The notes beneath the pieces are model-generated. The model was not told where the DNA came from and searched no databases. It saw only the letters and a list, made by a program, of their open reading frames with translations. This document shows positions 9,637 to 18,067 of a stretch of 36,275 nucleotides of DNA, in pieces; the first letter of the stretch is position 1, and each line of letters opens with the position of its first letter. The position numbers were made by a program, and so were the translations under genes. The stretch covers positions 1 through 36,275 of the forward strand of contig NZ_CANLOZ010000019.1 in assembly GCF_947492965.1 (NCBI RefSeq), written 5' to 3'. This stretch comes from an uncultured Aquimarina sp. (lineage in GTDB: Bacteria > Bacteroidota > Bacteroidia > Flavobacteriales > Flavobacteriaceae).

Positions 9637-10635
9637 TTAATTTTCTAACAATTGTTCTAACTTTTGAAGACGTTTATCCAATTTTTTATTTATCTCCTGT
9701 TGTTCTTTGATTGTTTTTTCTTGTGCTATAGTGTATAAGGTTAACTCCTCAATTTTTTCGAGTAGCTTTAGATTCATCTCTTTAAGGTTGATGCCTTTTT
9801 TTTCCATTTCTGAAGCAGCCGGAATATTAGGAAGATGTCCTTCTTTTTCGATATAAGCTTCCACCTCTTGTAATGTCTTTAAATCATAATCCTCATAAAA
9901 AACGTAATCTGGTGCGATAGCACCTAATAAATCGATTTTAACTTCTTGTACATGCACTTTTCCTTTAACTGTTAACAAATACTCTGGATCATCTTCATTG
10001 GTACCTATTGATATCCGACCAGTAGTAACCAATTCTCCTTCTAATTGAGTATTTCCGTTTACAGCGAAATTATATCCATCTGGAACTATATTTGTGTTAA
10101 CACCGATTTGATCTGAATTAAAATCACCATAAATCAATGGAGTTTCAGCATCCGAGTTTTCTATATATAATTTATTATCGCCAGCTTCATTAAAACCAGC
10201 TCTATATCCTACAAATATATTTCCACTTCCTACTGCATTTCTTCCGGCGTTACCTCCGATATATACATTTCTTCTTCCATCAATATTCTCTCTACCTGCA
10301 AATGTTCCTAAAAACGTATTAAAATTTCCGGTAGCATTATTTAATCCTGTAGAATTACCGGTAAACACATTGTTATTTCCTTCTATGTTATTTCGCCCAG
10401 AATTTCGCCCTACAAAAACATTTGTTTGTCCTGTGGTATTACTTTGTCCAGAACTTGTTCCAAAAAAACTGTTATTATTCGCAGTTGTATTTCTTCCTGC
10501 ATTGGCGCCAAAGAAACTATTATTATTTCCTTGATCTCCTGAATTTGTTCCCTCGTTCGTTGTGTTGTTTTGAGCAAAAATGATACATGATGAACAAACA
10601 AATATCATAAACAATTTAGTAGTTAGTTTTCTCAT
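9637..10635 (-). CDS. Tail-fibre-like protein: YadA-type beta-roll repeats plus C-terminal coiled coil
   Basis: ATG start with a signal peptide (hydrophobic, ending IIFAQ). Residues about 35-155 hold seven repeats of 16-17 residues with the pattern NNxFxGxxAGxxxxG. These resemble the left-handed beta-roll head repeats of trimeric autotransporter adhesins. A beta-rich stalk region follows. The C-terminal region (about 235-332) has PDYVF, EVEAYIEKEGHLPNIPA, GINLKEMNLKLLEKIEELTLY and a Lys/Glu-rich coiled coil. This tail is common in Bacteroidetes proteins annotated as tail fibre or S74-like, but no catalytic S74 Ser/Lys dyad could be assigned. A trimeric fibrous surface protein is the likeliest reading. 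It is second in the operon, 55 bp after the OmpH-like gene. Confidence 0.85.
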   Translation of the reverse strand: MRKLTTKLFMIFVCSSCIIFAQNNTTNEGTNSGDQGNNNSFFGANAGRNTTANNNSFFGTSSGQSNTTGQTNVFVGRNSGRNNIEGNNNVFTGNSTGLNNATGNFNTFLGTFAGRENIDGRRNVYIGGNAGRNAVGSGNIFVGYRAGFNEAGDNKLYIENSDAETPLIYGDFNSDQIGVNTNIVPDGYNFAVNGNTQLEGELVTTGRISIGTNEDDPEYLLTVKGKVHVQEVKIDLLGAIAPDYVFYEDYDLKTLQEVEAYIEKEGHLPNIPAASEMEKKGINLKEMNLKLLEKIEELTLYTIAQEKTIKEQQEINKKLDKRLQKLEQLLEN

Positions 10636-10690
10636 AAACTCTCTTTTATTCAGCGTGTAAGAACGCCATAGTTGATTCCAATAAACTTTA

Positions 10691-11203
10691 TTAATTTCCC
10701 TCGTACTTATTATTAGCGTACTCTAATACTTTTTTTGTAATATCTATCCCTTCTTGTGCGAACATAATATTCCCATTTCCCTGTGTTCCAAGAATGATAG
10801 TATATTTATTAGTTTTCCCGTATTCTTCTATATATGCATTTAATCGACTCCATACCTGTTGGCTCACTTCATTAGAAAAATATTCATTCATCCTTCTCAA
10901 TTCTAGATCCTCTTTCTTTAGGATAATTTCAGTTTCCTTAGCCTTCTCTTCATTCTTCTGTTCTGAAAAAATAGAATATACCGTATACAGACTATCCATT
11001 TTTTTTCTTTGTTGATCTATTTTTTTATTGTTAACCTTTCCTAAATCTTTGGACATATTAAATCCATTGAAAAGCTTAACATTATCAACATAAAAAATTG
11101 AAGTCTTGTTATTTTCGACGAAATAGAATGAAAATAAAAAAGAAATGATACCGACAAGCACTATGTTGCCAATAATCAATATAGGGACGTGTTGTTTTTT
11201 CAA
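10691..11203 (-). CDS. OmpH/Skp-like membrane-anchored coiled-coil protein
   Basis: One N-terminal membrane segment (about residues 6-28) is followed by IFYVDNVKLFNGFNMSKDL, which matches the first strand and helix of OmpH/Skp chaperones. A long charged helical region then leads to a closing YTIILGTQGNGNIMFA strand and VLEYANNKY helix. Skp proteins hold unfolded outer-membrane proteins in the periplasm; this one appears anchored instead of freely soluble. The frame extends to a TTG at 11212, but the -7 box at 11227-11234 would leave only about 10 nt of leader, so the second TTG at 11203 (MKKQHVP, 170 aa) is preferred. First gene of the surface operon, so it may serve the proteins encoded after it. 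Confidence 0.75.
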   Translation of the reverse strand: MKKQHVPILIIGNIVLVGIISFLFSFYFVENNKTSIFYVDNVKLFNGFNMSKDLGKVNNKKIDQQRKKMDSLYTVYSIFSEQKNEEKAKETEIILKKEDLELRRMNEYFSNEVSQQVWSRLNAYIEEYGKTNKYTIILGTQGNGNIMFAQEGIDITKKVLEYANNKYEGN

Positions 11204-11212
11204 GATGGTCAA

Positions 11213-11561
11213 TTATTTTGGGCTTGGCAAATATATGTTAAAAAAACTAAAAAAATACGTTAAAACCGTAAAAAAATTATTAACATTTTTAACTATAATA
11301 TTCCCTAAATGTTTACAAATTTAATTTTATCAATATCTCAATACAACCAATTACTTCGTTGGTTTATAATTAAGTGTCTTAAACGAACAAATTGTTACCA
11401 TGAAAATTCATTTTTTTTCAAAAAAAGTTTTATTGTTAAAAAACTCAAAAGAAAAATTCTTAAAAAAAGCCTAACAAAGTAAGCAAAAACTGTGTGTTTC
11501 ATTAATCTAATAAACATCGTCAGGAACATAAACTATCCTAAGAAAATTAATCTCCGAGAAA
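11213..11561. other. 349-bp AT-rich intergenic region between the secretion operon and the surface operon
   Basis: The region separates the end of the GspC-like gene from the start of the OmpH-like gene. It holds the -7 box at 11227-11234, a weak hairpin at 11543-11569 and a 24-codon plus-strand reading frame at 11400-11474. Long A and T runs dominate. No RNA gene was recognised. Confidence 0.6.
11227..11234 (-). promoter_or_regulatory. Bacteroidetes -7 box before the surface operon
   Basis: The minus strand reads TATATTTG, a perfect match to TAnnTTTG. It lies 15 nt or more upstream of the candidate TTG starts of the OmpH-like gene. A clear -33 TTTG is not visible; the upstream DNA is T-rich. 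Confidence 0.5.
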
Positions 11562-11569
11562 TTAATTTT
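11543..11569 (-). terminator. Weak possible terminator at the end of the secretion operon
   Basis: Arms 11543-11551 and 11561-11569 are a perfect 9-bp inverted repeat around a 9-nt loop, overlapping the stop codon of the GspC-like gene. The stem is almost all A/T and only a short T-rich stretch follows, so termination here is uncertain. Confidence 0.3.
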
Positions 11570-12053
11570 GTTTATTAAATTCACGAATATCTTTTCCTAA
11601 CTGTAAAGAAATTTTATCCTCTGAGATATCTTTGACTCTAATCCCTTTTACTTCTGCTCCTCTTCTAACACGTTTTAAGACTCCATCTAATCTCAAAAGC
11701 CCTAATCTAGATGTACTTTGCTTAGATTTAATATATCCTAAATACTCCACACGTGGCCAATTATTAGATATATTCACTTTAGGTCTAGAAACTTTCTTTT
11801 TAGGCACTGAAGAAACAGCTACTGTTTTCTTTCTTACTTTTAACGACTTTCCCAGGAAAGGATCTCTGTCTGGTATAGAAAGTTTGAATGTGTCTTTTTT
11901 ACGCAATAATATCTGCGGTTTACCCACTAAGGCATCTGCTGTAATTACAACATCCTCTGATAAAAAGTATGGAGCCGCAAACTTGTATATAACCACTCCC
12001 CAAATCAGTGCCACAGCAACAATTAAAATTTTATTTAATTTCTTTTTCTGCAT
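11562..12053 (-). CDS. GspC/PilP-like inner-membrane clamp protein of the secretion system
   Basis: 163 aa with a short Lys-rich cytoplasmic start, one membrane helix (about 9-31), and the motif RDPFLG at residues 63-68, typical of GspC and PilP. A basic linker follows, then a compact beta domain (about 95-160, WPRVEYLGYIKS...LLRLDGVLKRVRRGAEVKGIRVKDI). This resembles the HR/PilP domain that docks onto the secretin N0 domain. The start codon overlaps the stop of the FN3 lipoprotein by 1 nt (TAATG), implying translational coupling. In T2SS and type IV pilus machines this protein links the inner-membrane platform to the secretin. The assignment rests on architecture and context more than on identity. 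It is the last gene of the operon. Confidence 0.75.
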   Translation of the reverse strand: MQKKKLNKILIVAVALIWGVVIYKFAAPYFLSEDVVITADALVGKPQILLRKKDTFKLSIPDRDPFLGKSLKVRKKTVAVSSVPKKKVSRPKVNISNNWPRVEYLGYIKSKQSTSRLGLLRLDGVLKRVRRGAEVKGIRVKDISEDKISLQLGKDIREFNKQN

Positions 12054-13018
12054 TAATTCACAATGATTTGACTACTATCACTATAATCACCTACATTCCC
12101 TGCATCATCCACTCCTCTAACTCTCCAAAAATAGGTGTCAGCAGTATTAAAAGTAAATGAGTACTCTTCAACATCTTCTGAAGCAGATTGTATTACATCA
12201 TTAAAATCCTGATCTGTTGCAATTTGCAACGTATATGTTACTCCAGACTGAATTGTTCCTGTATCCGTAAAGGTCCATTTAAAACTTACCTCTTCACCAG
12301 TAGATATAGTCCCTCCAGAAATTGGTTCTGTTAAGGTCGGTTTTGGAGGATCTTGTGTATCTACAGAAAACGTTCGTGGGAAATATGTTGTAGCGCTAGA
12401 ACCATTACCAGCAGATATTTCCCATCGGTATAAAGCATCTTCAGTAATTACTGAATTGCCGATTGTAATTGATGTTCCAATTATATTTTCGTTATTATTA
12501 TTAAAAATTTCTGTTTCAGTCGCTCCATCAATTCTAAAAATACGAATCTTATAAAAAGTTGCGGTACTGATTGCTTCCCAAGAAAAAGTAATTCCTGTAT
12601 CATTTAAAAACACTCCATTATTTGGACTACTTAACGTAACCGTTTGATCCGTTAAATCTGCAGAGGCTATTACCGAAAATGCAGCACTAAACGAATAAGC
12701 TGTTTGATATGCAAAATTTTCTCCCCTTACTCTCCATTCATAAGAACCAGGATTCATAGTATAATCAAAAACAGAAGTATTCACTAAAGAATCCAGAATA
12801 ATGGAATTAGATGCTTGATTATTGATTTGTATTCTATATTCATCAGCACCATCTATTGGGTCCCATCTAAATTGTACAGAATTCCCTTCAATTTGAGCCA
12901 TGTCTTGCGGAGCTACTGTTGTTACAAGATCATTTGTAATATCATCTTCTATAATATCATCACAGCTAATCAAAACCCCTATAGACAATGCTATTACACA
13001 ACTAACGTATTTTCTCAT
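12053..13018 (-). CDS. FN3-domain lipoprotein within the secretion operon
   Basis: The frame extends upstream to 13132, but the upstream part lacks a leader. The ATG at 13018 gives MRKYVSC then a hydrophobic stretch and lipobox GVLISC (Cys19), so 13018 is chosen (321 aa). It overlaps the preceding stop by 17 bp. Three fibronectin-type-III-like domains follow: FRWDPIDGADEYRIQI, FSWEAISTATFYKIRIF, and FKWTF...YTLQIATDQDF with a final FNTADTYFWRVRGVDDAGN strand pair. A lipid anchor plus secretin-operon context suggests an outer-membrane component such as a pilotin-like helper, a secretin collar, or a surface substrate receptor. Classical T2SS operons do not contain such a gene. The exact role is inferred. 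Confidence 0.8.
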   Translation of the reverse strand: MRKYVSCVIALSIGVLISCDDIIEDDITNDLVTTVAPQDMAQIEGNSVQFRWDPIDGADEYRIQINNQASNSIILDSLVNTSVFDYTMNPGSYEWRVRGENFAYQTAYSFSAAFSVIASADLTDQTVTLSSPNNGVFLNDTGITFSWEAISTATFYKIRIFRIDGATETEIFNNNNENIIGTSITIGNSVITEDALYRWEISAGNGSSATTYFPRTFSVDTQDPPKPTLTEPISGGTISTGEEVSFKWTFTDTGTIQSGVTYTLQIATDQDFNDVIQSASEDVEEYSFTFNTADTYFWRVRGVDDAGNVGDYSDSSQIIVN

Positions 13019-13529
13019 AATTCTGAAATATAATTTGTTCAAATAATTTTGTTCTTCTTGTTCTCGGTTCTTTTTCCACATAAAATTTAAGACTAACAAC
13101 TCTAGAAAAATCAAATACTTTCTCATAATCATAGGTAGTATGAATTAGATCTCCGTAACTACCTGTAAGTATTAGTCTGTTAGTATAAATATTAAAATAT
13201 TCATCACTTGCTTTATGAATAGCCTCTAATTTTACTAATTCTGCTTCTGAATTGATCTCCGTAAGGGTATTTAAAATTTCCTGTTGTACGATATCCGGAT
13301 TGGCAACCTCCTTTCCAATTAACTTATCTAAATAAGATACCTCTGCCATTAAATTGGTGATACGCTGTTGCGAATTACTAACCTTTTCTAATTTCTGTCT
13401 GGACTCATCTAAAAGCTTTGCCGCATCTATCGTCATACTAAAAGATCTTTTGTAGGCCGTAATACCTAAAACGACTATAAATGCTAATAGTGCAAAAAAC
13501 TTCTTCTTATATGAAAGGTTTTCAAACAT
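13002..13529 (-). CDS. GspM/PilO-like inner-membrane protein
   Basis: 175 aa. A short cytoplasmic start (MFENLSYKKK) is followed by one membrane helix (about 10-28), a coiled coil (about 35-80, LLDESRQKLEKVSNSQQRITNLM) and a small alpha/beta ferredoxin-like domain with a SLKFYVEKE strand. This order is that of GspM and PilO, which pair with GspL or PilN in the periplasm. Its ATG overlaps the end of the GspL-like gene by 8 bp. The sequence is divergent, so the call rests mainly on topology and on its place between the GspL-like and GspC-like genes. Confidence 0.72.
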   Translation of the reverse strand: MFENLSYKKKFFALLAFIVVLGITAYKRSFSMTIDAAKLLDESRQKLEKVSNSQQRITNLMAEVSYLDKLIGKEVANPDIVQQEILNTLTEINSEAELVKLEAIHKASDEYFNIYTNRLILTGSYGDLIHTTYDYEKVFDFSRVVSLKFYVEKEPRTRRTKLFEQIIFQNYEKIR

Positions 13530-14712
13530 CGAATTTTAGTATTAGTTTAATTACGAAAGAATTTGTTCTATTTTCTCTTTGAAAATCAATAATCTCCAAA
13601 TTACCCACCCAATTATGCTTTTTAAGTTCTTTTATCCAAGAAGTAAATGCAGTGTTCGACAAAGCTGTTCCTTCTATTTCAATAACGTTGTTATTAAAAT
13701 CAATTCGTTGTTCGGATTTAATTTTTGAAGTTGTTGGAAATATACTAAGAGTTTTTAGGTTTATTTCGGTAGGAATATCTTCTGTTATTTCGGCTATATA
13801 AAAGCTTAAAAAATTACTGTCATTTAACCCAGATTGTTTTAATATTGCTTCTTTATTCTCTTTATCCTTCTCTAAAGAAATTAGCTTTGAGTACGCTACA
13901 TTTTGTTCACCTAATTCTACCTGCATTTTATGATGTGCTGTTTGATAATTCCCTAACATCAAATAACTTATCAATAAGGAGATTAAGAAAAAGGAAAGTG
14001 TAAAGATACCAAGTACATTAAATGCTTTTTTATAAGTAAACTCTTCTTTTCGTGAAGACATTGTAGCTTTCTCAGATACAATCGCCTCATTGGGATATAA
14101 GTTATTAAAAGAATTAGCAAAACCAAGTATATCATTATCTGTGAGTTTTTCAGTACCTAGATGATACTCAATTACATTGGTTTCATTTCGTTTTTCAAAT
14201 TCTGATAATAAGCTATTATCAAAATATAAAGTAGTTTCATTAGTCTGTAATATATTTGTTTCTAGCAACGGATAGATTGATGCCGCACCAAAAGGTCCCA
14301 TTGCAAAATCGACAATAGTAAACTTAGCTTCATCAAACAATTTTATTTCTGAATCAATAATTTCTTTTCGAGCTACTGAAACATACACTTGATCATTTTG
14401 CCTATATTCATACCAGTAAAAATCTTCGGAATCTGCATTGAATAATATTTTAGACTGATATCCAACATCATTCTTTACCTTTTTGGATAACACTCCTTGT
14501 CCGGTTAGCGTAAGAATGATAGGTTTGTTTTTGGATAACTTAGCTGTCAAATCTTCAAAACTTTCTGAAGTAAATTTATTTATAATAGTAAGATCGTTTT
14601 TCTTTCTTTCTATTTCAATAAAATGGTACTGCTTCTTCTCCAGACTAAAATGAATCTGGATGGATTGAATTTTATTTCCAAAAAGGGCGATATTTAGCGG
14701 TTTAAAAGACAT
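13522..14712 (-). CDS. GspL-like (PilM-PilN fusion) platform protein
   Basis: 396 aa. Residues 1-225 are a soluble cytoplasmic domain starting LNIALFGNKIQSIQIHF, consistent with a degenerate actin/PilM fold; no clear nucleotide-binding motif is visible. One membrane helix (about 232-255, LGIFTLSFFLISLLISYLML) follows, then a coiled coil and a PilN-like periplasmic domain (about 300-396, LKTLSIFPTT...IEIEGTALSNTAFTSWIKELK). This is the GspL layout: the cytoplasmic part recruits the GspE ATPase and the periplasmic part pairs with GspM. Start and stop overlap with the secretin gene by 1 nt (TAATG). Confidence 0.78.
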   Translation of the reverse strand: MSFKPLNIALFGNKIQSIQIHFSLEKKQYHFIEIERKKNDLTIINKFTSESFEDLTAKLSKNKPIILTLTGQGVLSKKVKNDVGYQSKILFNADSEDFYWYEYRQNDQVYVSVARKEIIDSEIKLFDEAKFTIVDFAMGPFGAASIYPLLETNILQTNETTLYFDNSLLSEFEKRNETNVIEYHLGTEKLTDNDILGFANSFNNLYPNEAIVSEKATMSSRKEEFTYKKAFNVLGIFTLSFFLISLLISYLMLGNYQTAHHKMQVELGEQNVAYSKLISLEKDKENKEAILKQSGLNDSNFLSFYIAEITEDIPTEINLKTLSIFPTTSKIKSEQRIDFNNNVIEIEGTALSNTAFTSWIKELKKHNWVGNLEIIDFQRENRTNSFVIKLILKFDV

Positions 14713-16634
14713 TAGTAAATCACTGTAGGCTTAATAAATACGTGTAATTTAGATTTATCTTTGGCTTTTCGCTTACTACTAAAAAACCATTTAATTATAG
14801 GTATTCTCGATAATACCGGTGTCCCACTGCCTGAGTTTTCTTTTTCCAATTCGTCCAAACCTCCTAATAATATCATTTCATTATTTCTAACTCTTATAAG
14901 CGACTCAAATTTCTGAGTGGATTTGCTTGGTGGTGCGCTTTCTCCGGCTCTTCCTATAAATGCACTCTTTTCTACGGCGATCTCTAGGGTTACATGTTCA
15001 TCTAAAGAAACAAACGGCTTTATATTTACACTCAGATTAGCTTCTGTTGGTTTCCATTGACCTGACTGCAAAATATTATCATTAACTCCTGTATTAATCA
15101 ATCGGTTAGTTTGCTCAAAATAGTAATCTGTTTCTCCAATAGAAATACTCGCTTCATGACCGCTAAGTGTAGCAATTTTGGGTGTTGATTTCAGATTTAC
15201 GATCGAATTGTTTTCCAAAGCTGTAAGATTTGCATAGAAGTTTTTAGTTACCTTACCAATATTTATAATTCCTAATCCATTGAAAGCATCTATTAACTGA
15301 TTAATCGTACCTGAATTTATTGTTACATCTGTATTTGGAAAAATATTTCCTTGGGTTTGTATATCTTCAGAACCATCTCCTAAAATTGCTTGTAATCCTG
15401 TTTGTACATCATAAGACTTATTATACTGTACTACCAATACCTCAATCTGCACTAAGGGAACAACCTTATCTAATTTCCTTATTACTTGTGCTAGTTCCAA
15501 AATTAATTGTTTAGAGCCCGAAACAAGCATCCCATTAAGTTCTACAAACTCCTGGATTTCCACCTCTTGAGTTAAAGATTTAGGAAGTGTTGCCAACACA
15601 GATTCTATAGTTCTGTTTTCTAACTGAATTAATTCTGTAGATCTTAAACCAGCAGTTGTTTCCTTCCCTATTAAATAAAAATCATCTGTTTTATTTACAG
15701 CAAATTTTTTACCTCTAAAAATATGTTCTAATAAACTATCAAAATCTATTTCCTCGGAAAAAATGGTAGTAACTATTTCATCAGGTTTATCATACATCGC
15801 AAATCCTAATTGCAATAATTCTGCTGCTTTTGTTATAATTTCCGTAGCATTTGCGTCAAAAGCTTTAATAGTTAAATAACCATTTGCCTTTACTTTAATA
15901 TCCAAATCTCCCGAAACATTCTTATTAGAATTTCTCGAAGATCTTCGCCTACTATTAGTTCTGTTATTGTTGTTATTTGCAGCATTCTGAACTTCTACAT
16001 CTTTTGATAAGAAATAAAAACCGTTATCATCTTTTTCTGCGATTAATTGATTAGATTTTGCTATCATTTCAATAACCTGATCAAATGGCCTATTAATAAT
16101 ATAAGCAGAAACACTCATACTCTTCACATCTGGCGCCAAAACAATATTCTTATTAGCTAACTCTGTAATTTTTGCAGCCACAGATGGTAGCGAATCATTT
16201 TTGAGTTTTACAGAAAGAAAATCGTTTTGTTTACTATATCTAATATCTAACTCTTTTGGAGGTTTAGGCTTGGGAGTTTCTTTAACGATTTCTCTTTGCT
16301 TAAAAACAATTATATTGTTCATGAACTCTACCTCCAAATCATAAGTTCTTATTAAGAATAAAAAAACATCTTTCACTTTTACATCAAAAAAGTTACTAGT
16401 AACCATTTGGTTAAGTCCAGGATCTGCTACAACATTCAATCGATGCTCCTCTCCTAACGATGTAATAATCTCAAACAGTGTTAGTCCTGAAACATCTAAC
16501 TGTGTTATCTCCTCTAATCCTACTTTGGTTTTTGCTATTTCTTCAAGCTTTTCTTCTACTGTTGTATATGTACTCTGAGCACATAATACATTGATAGTTA
16601 ATAGACAGCTTATTAATAGTATGCTTTTTATCAT
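14712..16634 (-). CDS. gspD: Secretin (GspD/PilQ family)
   Basis: 640 aa, ATG start and signal peptide ending VLCA before QSTYTT. Residues about 40-115 form an N0/STN-like domain (LTLFEIITSLGEEHRLNVVADPGL, VKVKDVFLFLIRTYDLEVEF). Further N-type domains follow, split by an Asn/Arg/Ser-rich linker near residues 215-240. The secretin core is about 390-640: VPLVQIEVLVVQYNKS, LKSTPKIATLSGHEASISIG, EMILLGGLDELEKENSGSGTPVLSRIP and LHVFIKPTVIY. The core forms the outer-membrane gated channel. The GTPVLSRIPIIKWFF segment matches the conserved secretin signature. It sits 3 bp after gspE. Confidence 0.93.
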   Translation of the reverse strand: MIKSILLISCLLTINVLCAQSTYTTVEEKLEEIAKTKVGLEEITQLDVSGLTLFEIITSLGEEHRLNVVADPGLNQMVTSNFFDVKVKDVFLFLIRTYDLEVEFMNNIIVFKQREIVKETPKPKPPKELDIRYSKQNDFLSVKLKNDSLPSVAAKITELANKNIVLAPDVKSMSVSAYIINRPFDQVIEMIAKSNQLIAEKDDNGFYFLSKDVEVQNAANNNNNRTNSRRRSSRNSNKNVSGDLDIKVKANGYLTIKAFDANATEIITKAAELLQLGFAMYDKPDEIVTTIFSEEIDFDSLLEHIFRGKKFAVNKTDDFYLIGKETTAGLRSTELIQLENRTIESVLATLPKSLTQEVEIQEFVELNGMLVSGSKQLILELAQVIRKLDKVVPLVQIEVLVVQYNKSYDVQTGLQAILGDGSEDIQTQGNIFPNTDVTINSGTINQLIDAFNGLGIINIGKVTKNFYANLTALENNSIVNLKSTPKIATLSGHEASISIGETDYYFEQTNRLINTGVNDNILQSGQWKPTEANLSVNIKPFVSLDEHVTLEIAVEKSAFIGRAGESAPPSKSTQKFESLIRVRNNEMILLGGLDELEKENSGSGTPVLSRIPIIKWFFSSKRKAKDKSKLHVFIKPTVIY

Positions 16635-16637
16635 CCC

Positions 16638-18062
16638 TTATTTTTCTATAATAATTGAGTAAACCTCTTCAATCGATGTTATTCCTTTTTGTACTAATCG
16701 AACCGCTTTTCCCGATAAGCTGGATTCTGAATAATCTGTAATAGATTCTTCTAAATTTGTAGAGTTTTTCTTTATTTCTTGCGTTAAAACATTATCAATA
16801 GGTACCATTTCATAGATAGCCGTTCTTCCTTTATATCCTGTAAAATGACAATCTTCACATCCTTTTGAAACCCAGTGTTCTTTAATATCTGAAAAAGCTT
16901 CATTCTTATATGTCCCTGTTTCTAAAACAGCTAATTCTTTACAAGAATTACACAATTTTCTAACCAATCGTTGTGCTACAGAAATTTTCAAAGTTTCTGC
17001 AATAAGAAATGGCGGAACACCCATATCTATAAGTCTGGAAATAGTTCCTAGTGCAGAATTCGTATGAATTGTAGACAACACTAGATGACCTGTAAGGCTG
17101 GCTCTAATTGCCATTTCTGCAGTAGCTCCATCCCTAATTTCACCAAGCATGATAATATCTGGATCCTGTCTTAGAAATGTTTTTAATGCGCTAGTAAATG
17201 TCAAACCTATATCTTCTCTAAGTTGTACTTGATTAATTCCTTTTAATGTATATTCAATTGGATCCTCAACTGTTACTATGTTACTTGAGATTTTATTTAA
17301 TTCTTTTAGACTTGCGTATAAGGTTGTAGTCTTACCTGAACCTGTGGGGCCACTTATTAGAATAATCCCTTTCGACGCTTTTAATGCTTCTAGATATTGC
17401 TCTTTTTCTTTAGGCTCCATTCCTAGTTTATCCATGCTAAGATGAGCCGTATCTCTTCCCAAAATTCTCATTACAATCTTTTCTCCATGTAATGTTGGCA
17501 GAATAGAAACCCTGATATCAAAATCATCGTAATTAATACGTCCATCTTGGGGCAATCTTTTTTCCGTTATATCTAGATTAGATTTTATTTTTATTTTATT
17601 AACTAATTCTAAATAGTTTTCCTTTTCGATTTTATATTTCTCAGTAAGTTTCCCATCTATTCGGTATCGTATTCTTGCTTCATCTTTGAATACTTCAAAA
17701 TGAATATCACTACTTCCAATCGCTTTTGCTTCAAAAATTAATTCTTCTAAAAAATCCTTTGATCCAGATCGAAAGGTTTCGGTATTAGTTTTGTTTTGAG
17801 ATCTTCCGGTATCTCCTTTTCTATAATAAAGAATTAAAGCTTTATTTATAGTTTCTAAAGGGACAGGATGGAATTCTACTCTTTTTCCCAAAATCAATTC
17901 CAATTCTTCTTTTACAGCTTCTTTTGAAAGCTCTTCATTAATATAGAAACTCACATTATTCCCTGTATCTTTTTTGGGTACTATCTGATAATTATGAGCT
18001 AAATCTGCATTAATAATCTGTTGTTCTTCTGTACTTAATATGATATCCTTAACTGCCTTCAT
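16638..18062 (-). CDS. gspE: GspE/PilB-type assembly ATPase
   Basis: 474 aa. The N-terminal part (about 1-85) resembles the N2-type domain that contacts the platform. The ATPase core has RLPQDGRINY, Walker A GPTGSGKTT near residue 240, the Asp box VTVEDPIEY, Walker B with DPDIIMLGEIRD near 300, and the His box LVLSTIHTN. A zinc-binding insert follows (CNSC near 370 and CEDC near 397), typical of extension ATPases and absent from PilT. It powers pseudopilus assembly on the cytoplasmic side. No PilT homologue is in the window, so the machine looks extension-only. The gene lies 5 bp after the prepilin peptidase gene and 3 bp before gspD. Confidence 0.95.
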   Translation of the reverse strand: MKAVKDIILSTEEQQIINADLAHNYQIVPKKDTGNNVSFYINEELSKEAVKEELELILGKRVEFHPVPLETINKALILYYRKGDTGRSQNKTNTETFRSGSKDFLEELIFEAKAIGSSDIHFEVFKDEARIRYRIDGKLTEKYKIEKENYLELVNKIKIKSNLDITEKRLPQDGRINYDDFDIRVSILPTLHGEKIVMRILGRDTAHLSMDKLGMEPKEKEQYLEALKASKGIILISGPTGSGKTTTLYASLKELNKISSNIVTVEDPIEYTLKGINQVQLREDIGLTFTSALKTFLRQDPDIIMLGEIRDGATAEMAIRASLTGHLVLSTIHTNSALGTISRLIDMGVPPFLIAETLKISVAQRLVRKLCNSCKELAVLETGTYKNEAFSDIKEHWVSKGCEDCHFTGYKGRTAIYEMVPIDNVLTQEIKKNSTNLEESITDYSESSLSGKAVRLVQKGITSIEEVYSIIIEK

Positions 18063-18067
18063 AATCG

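Noticed and set aside
9637..10635. Prophage tail fibre, suggesting a phage remnant
   Set aside because: No other phage gene is present, a signal peptide is visible, and the C-terminal type is common in chromosomal Bacteroidetes surface proteins.
12815..13132. Upstream extension of the FN3 lipoprotein frame to 13132
   Set aside because: The extension overlaps the GspM-like gene heavily and removes the lipoprotein signal; the ATG at 13018 explains the leader and lipobox.
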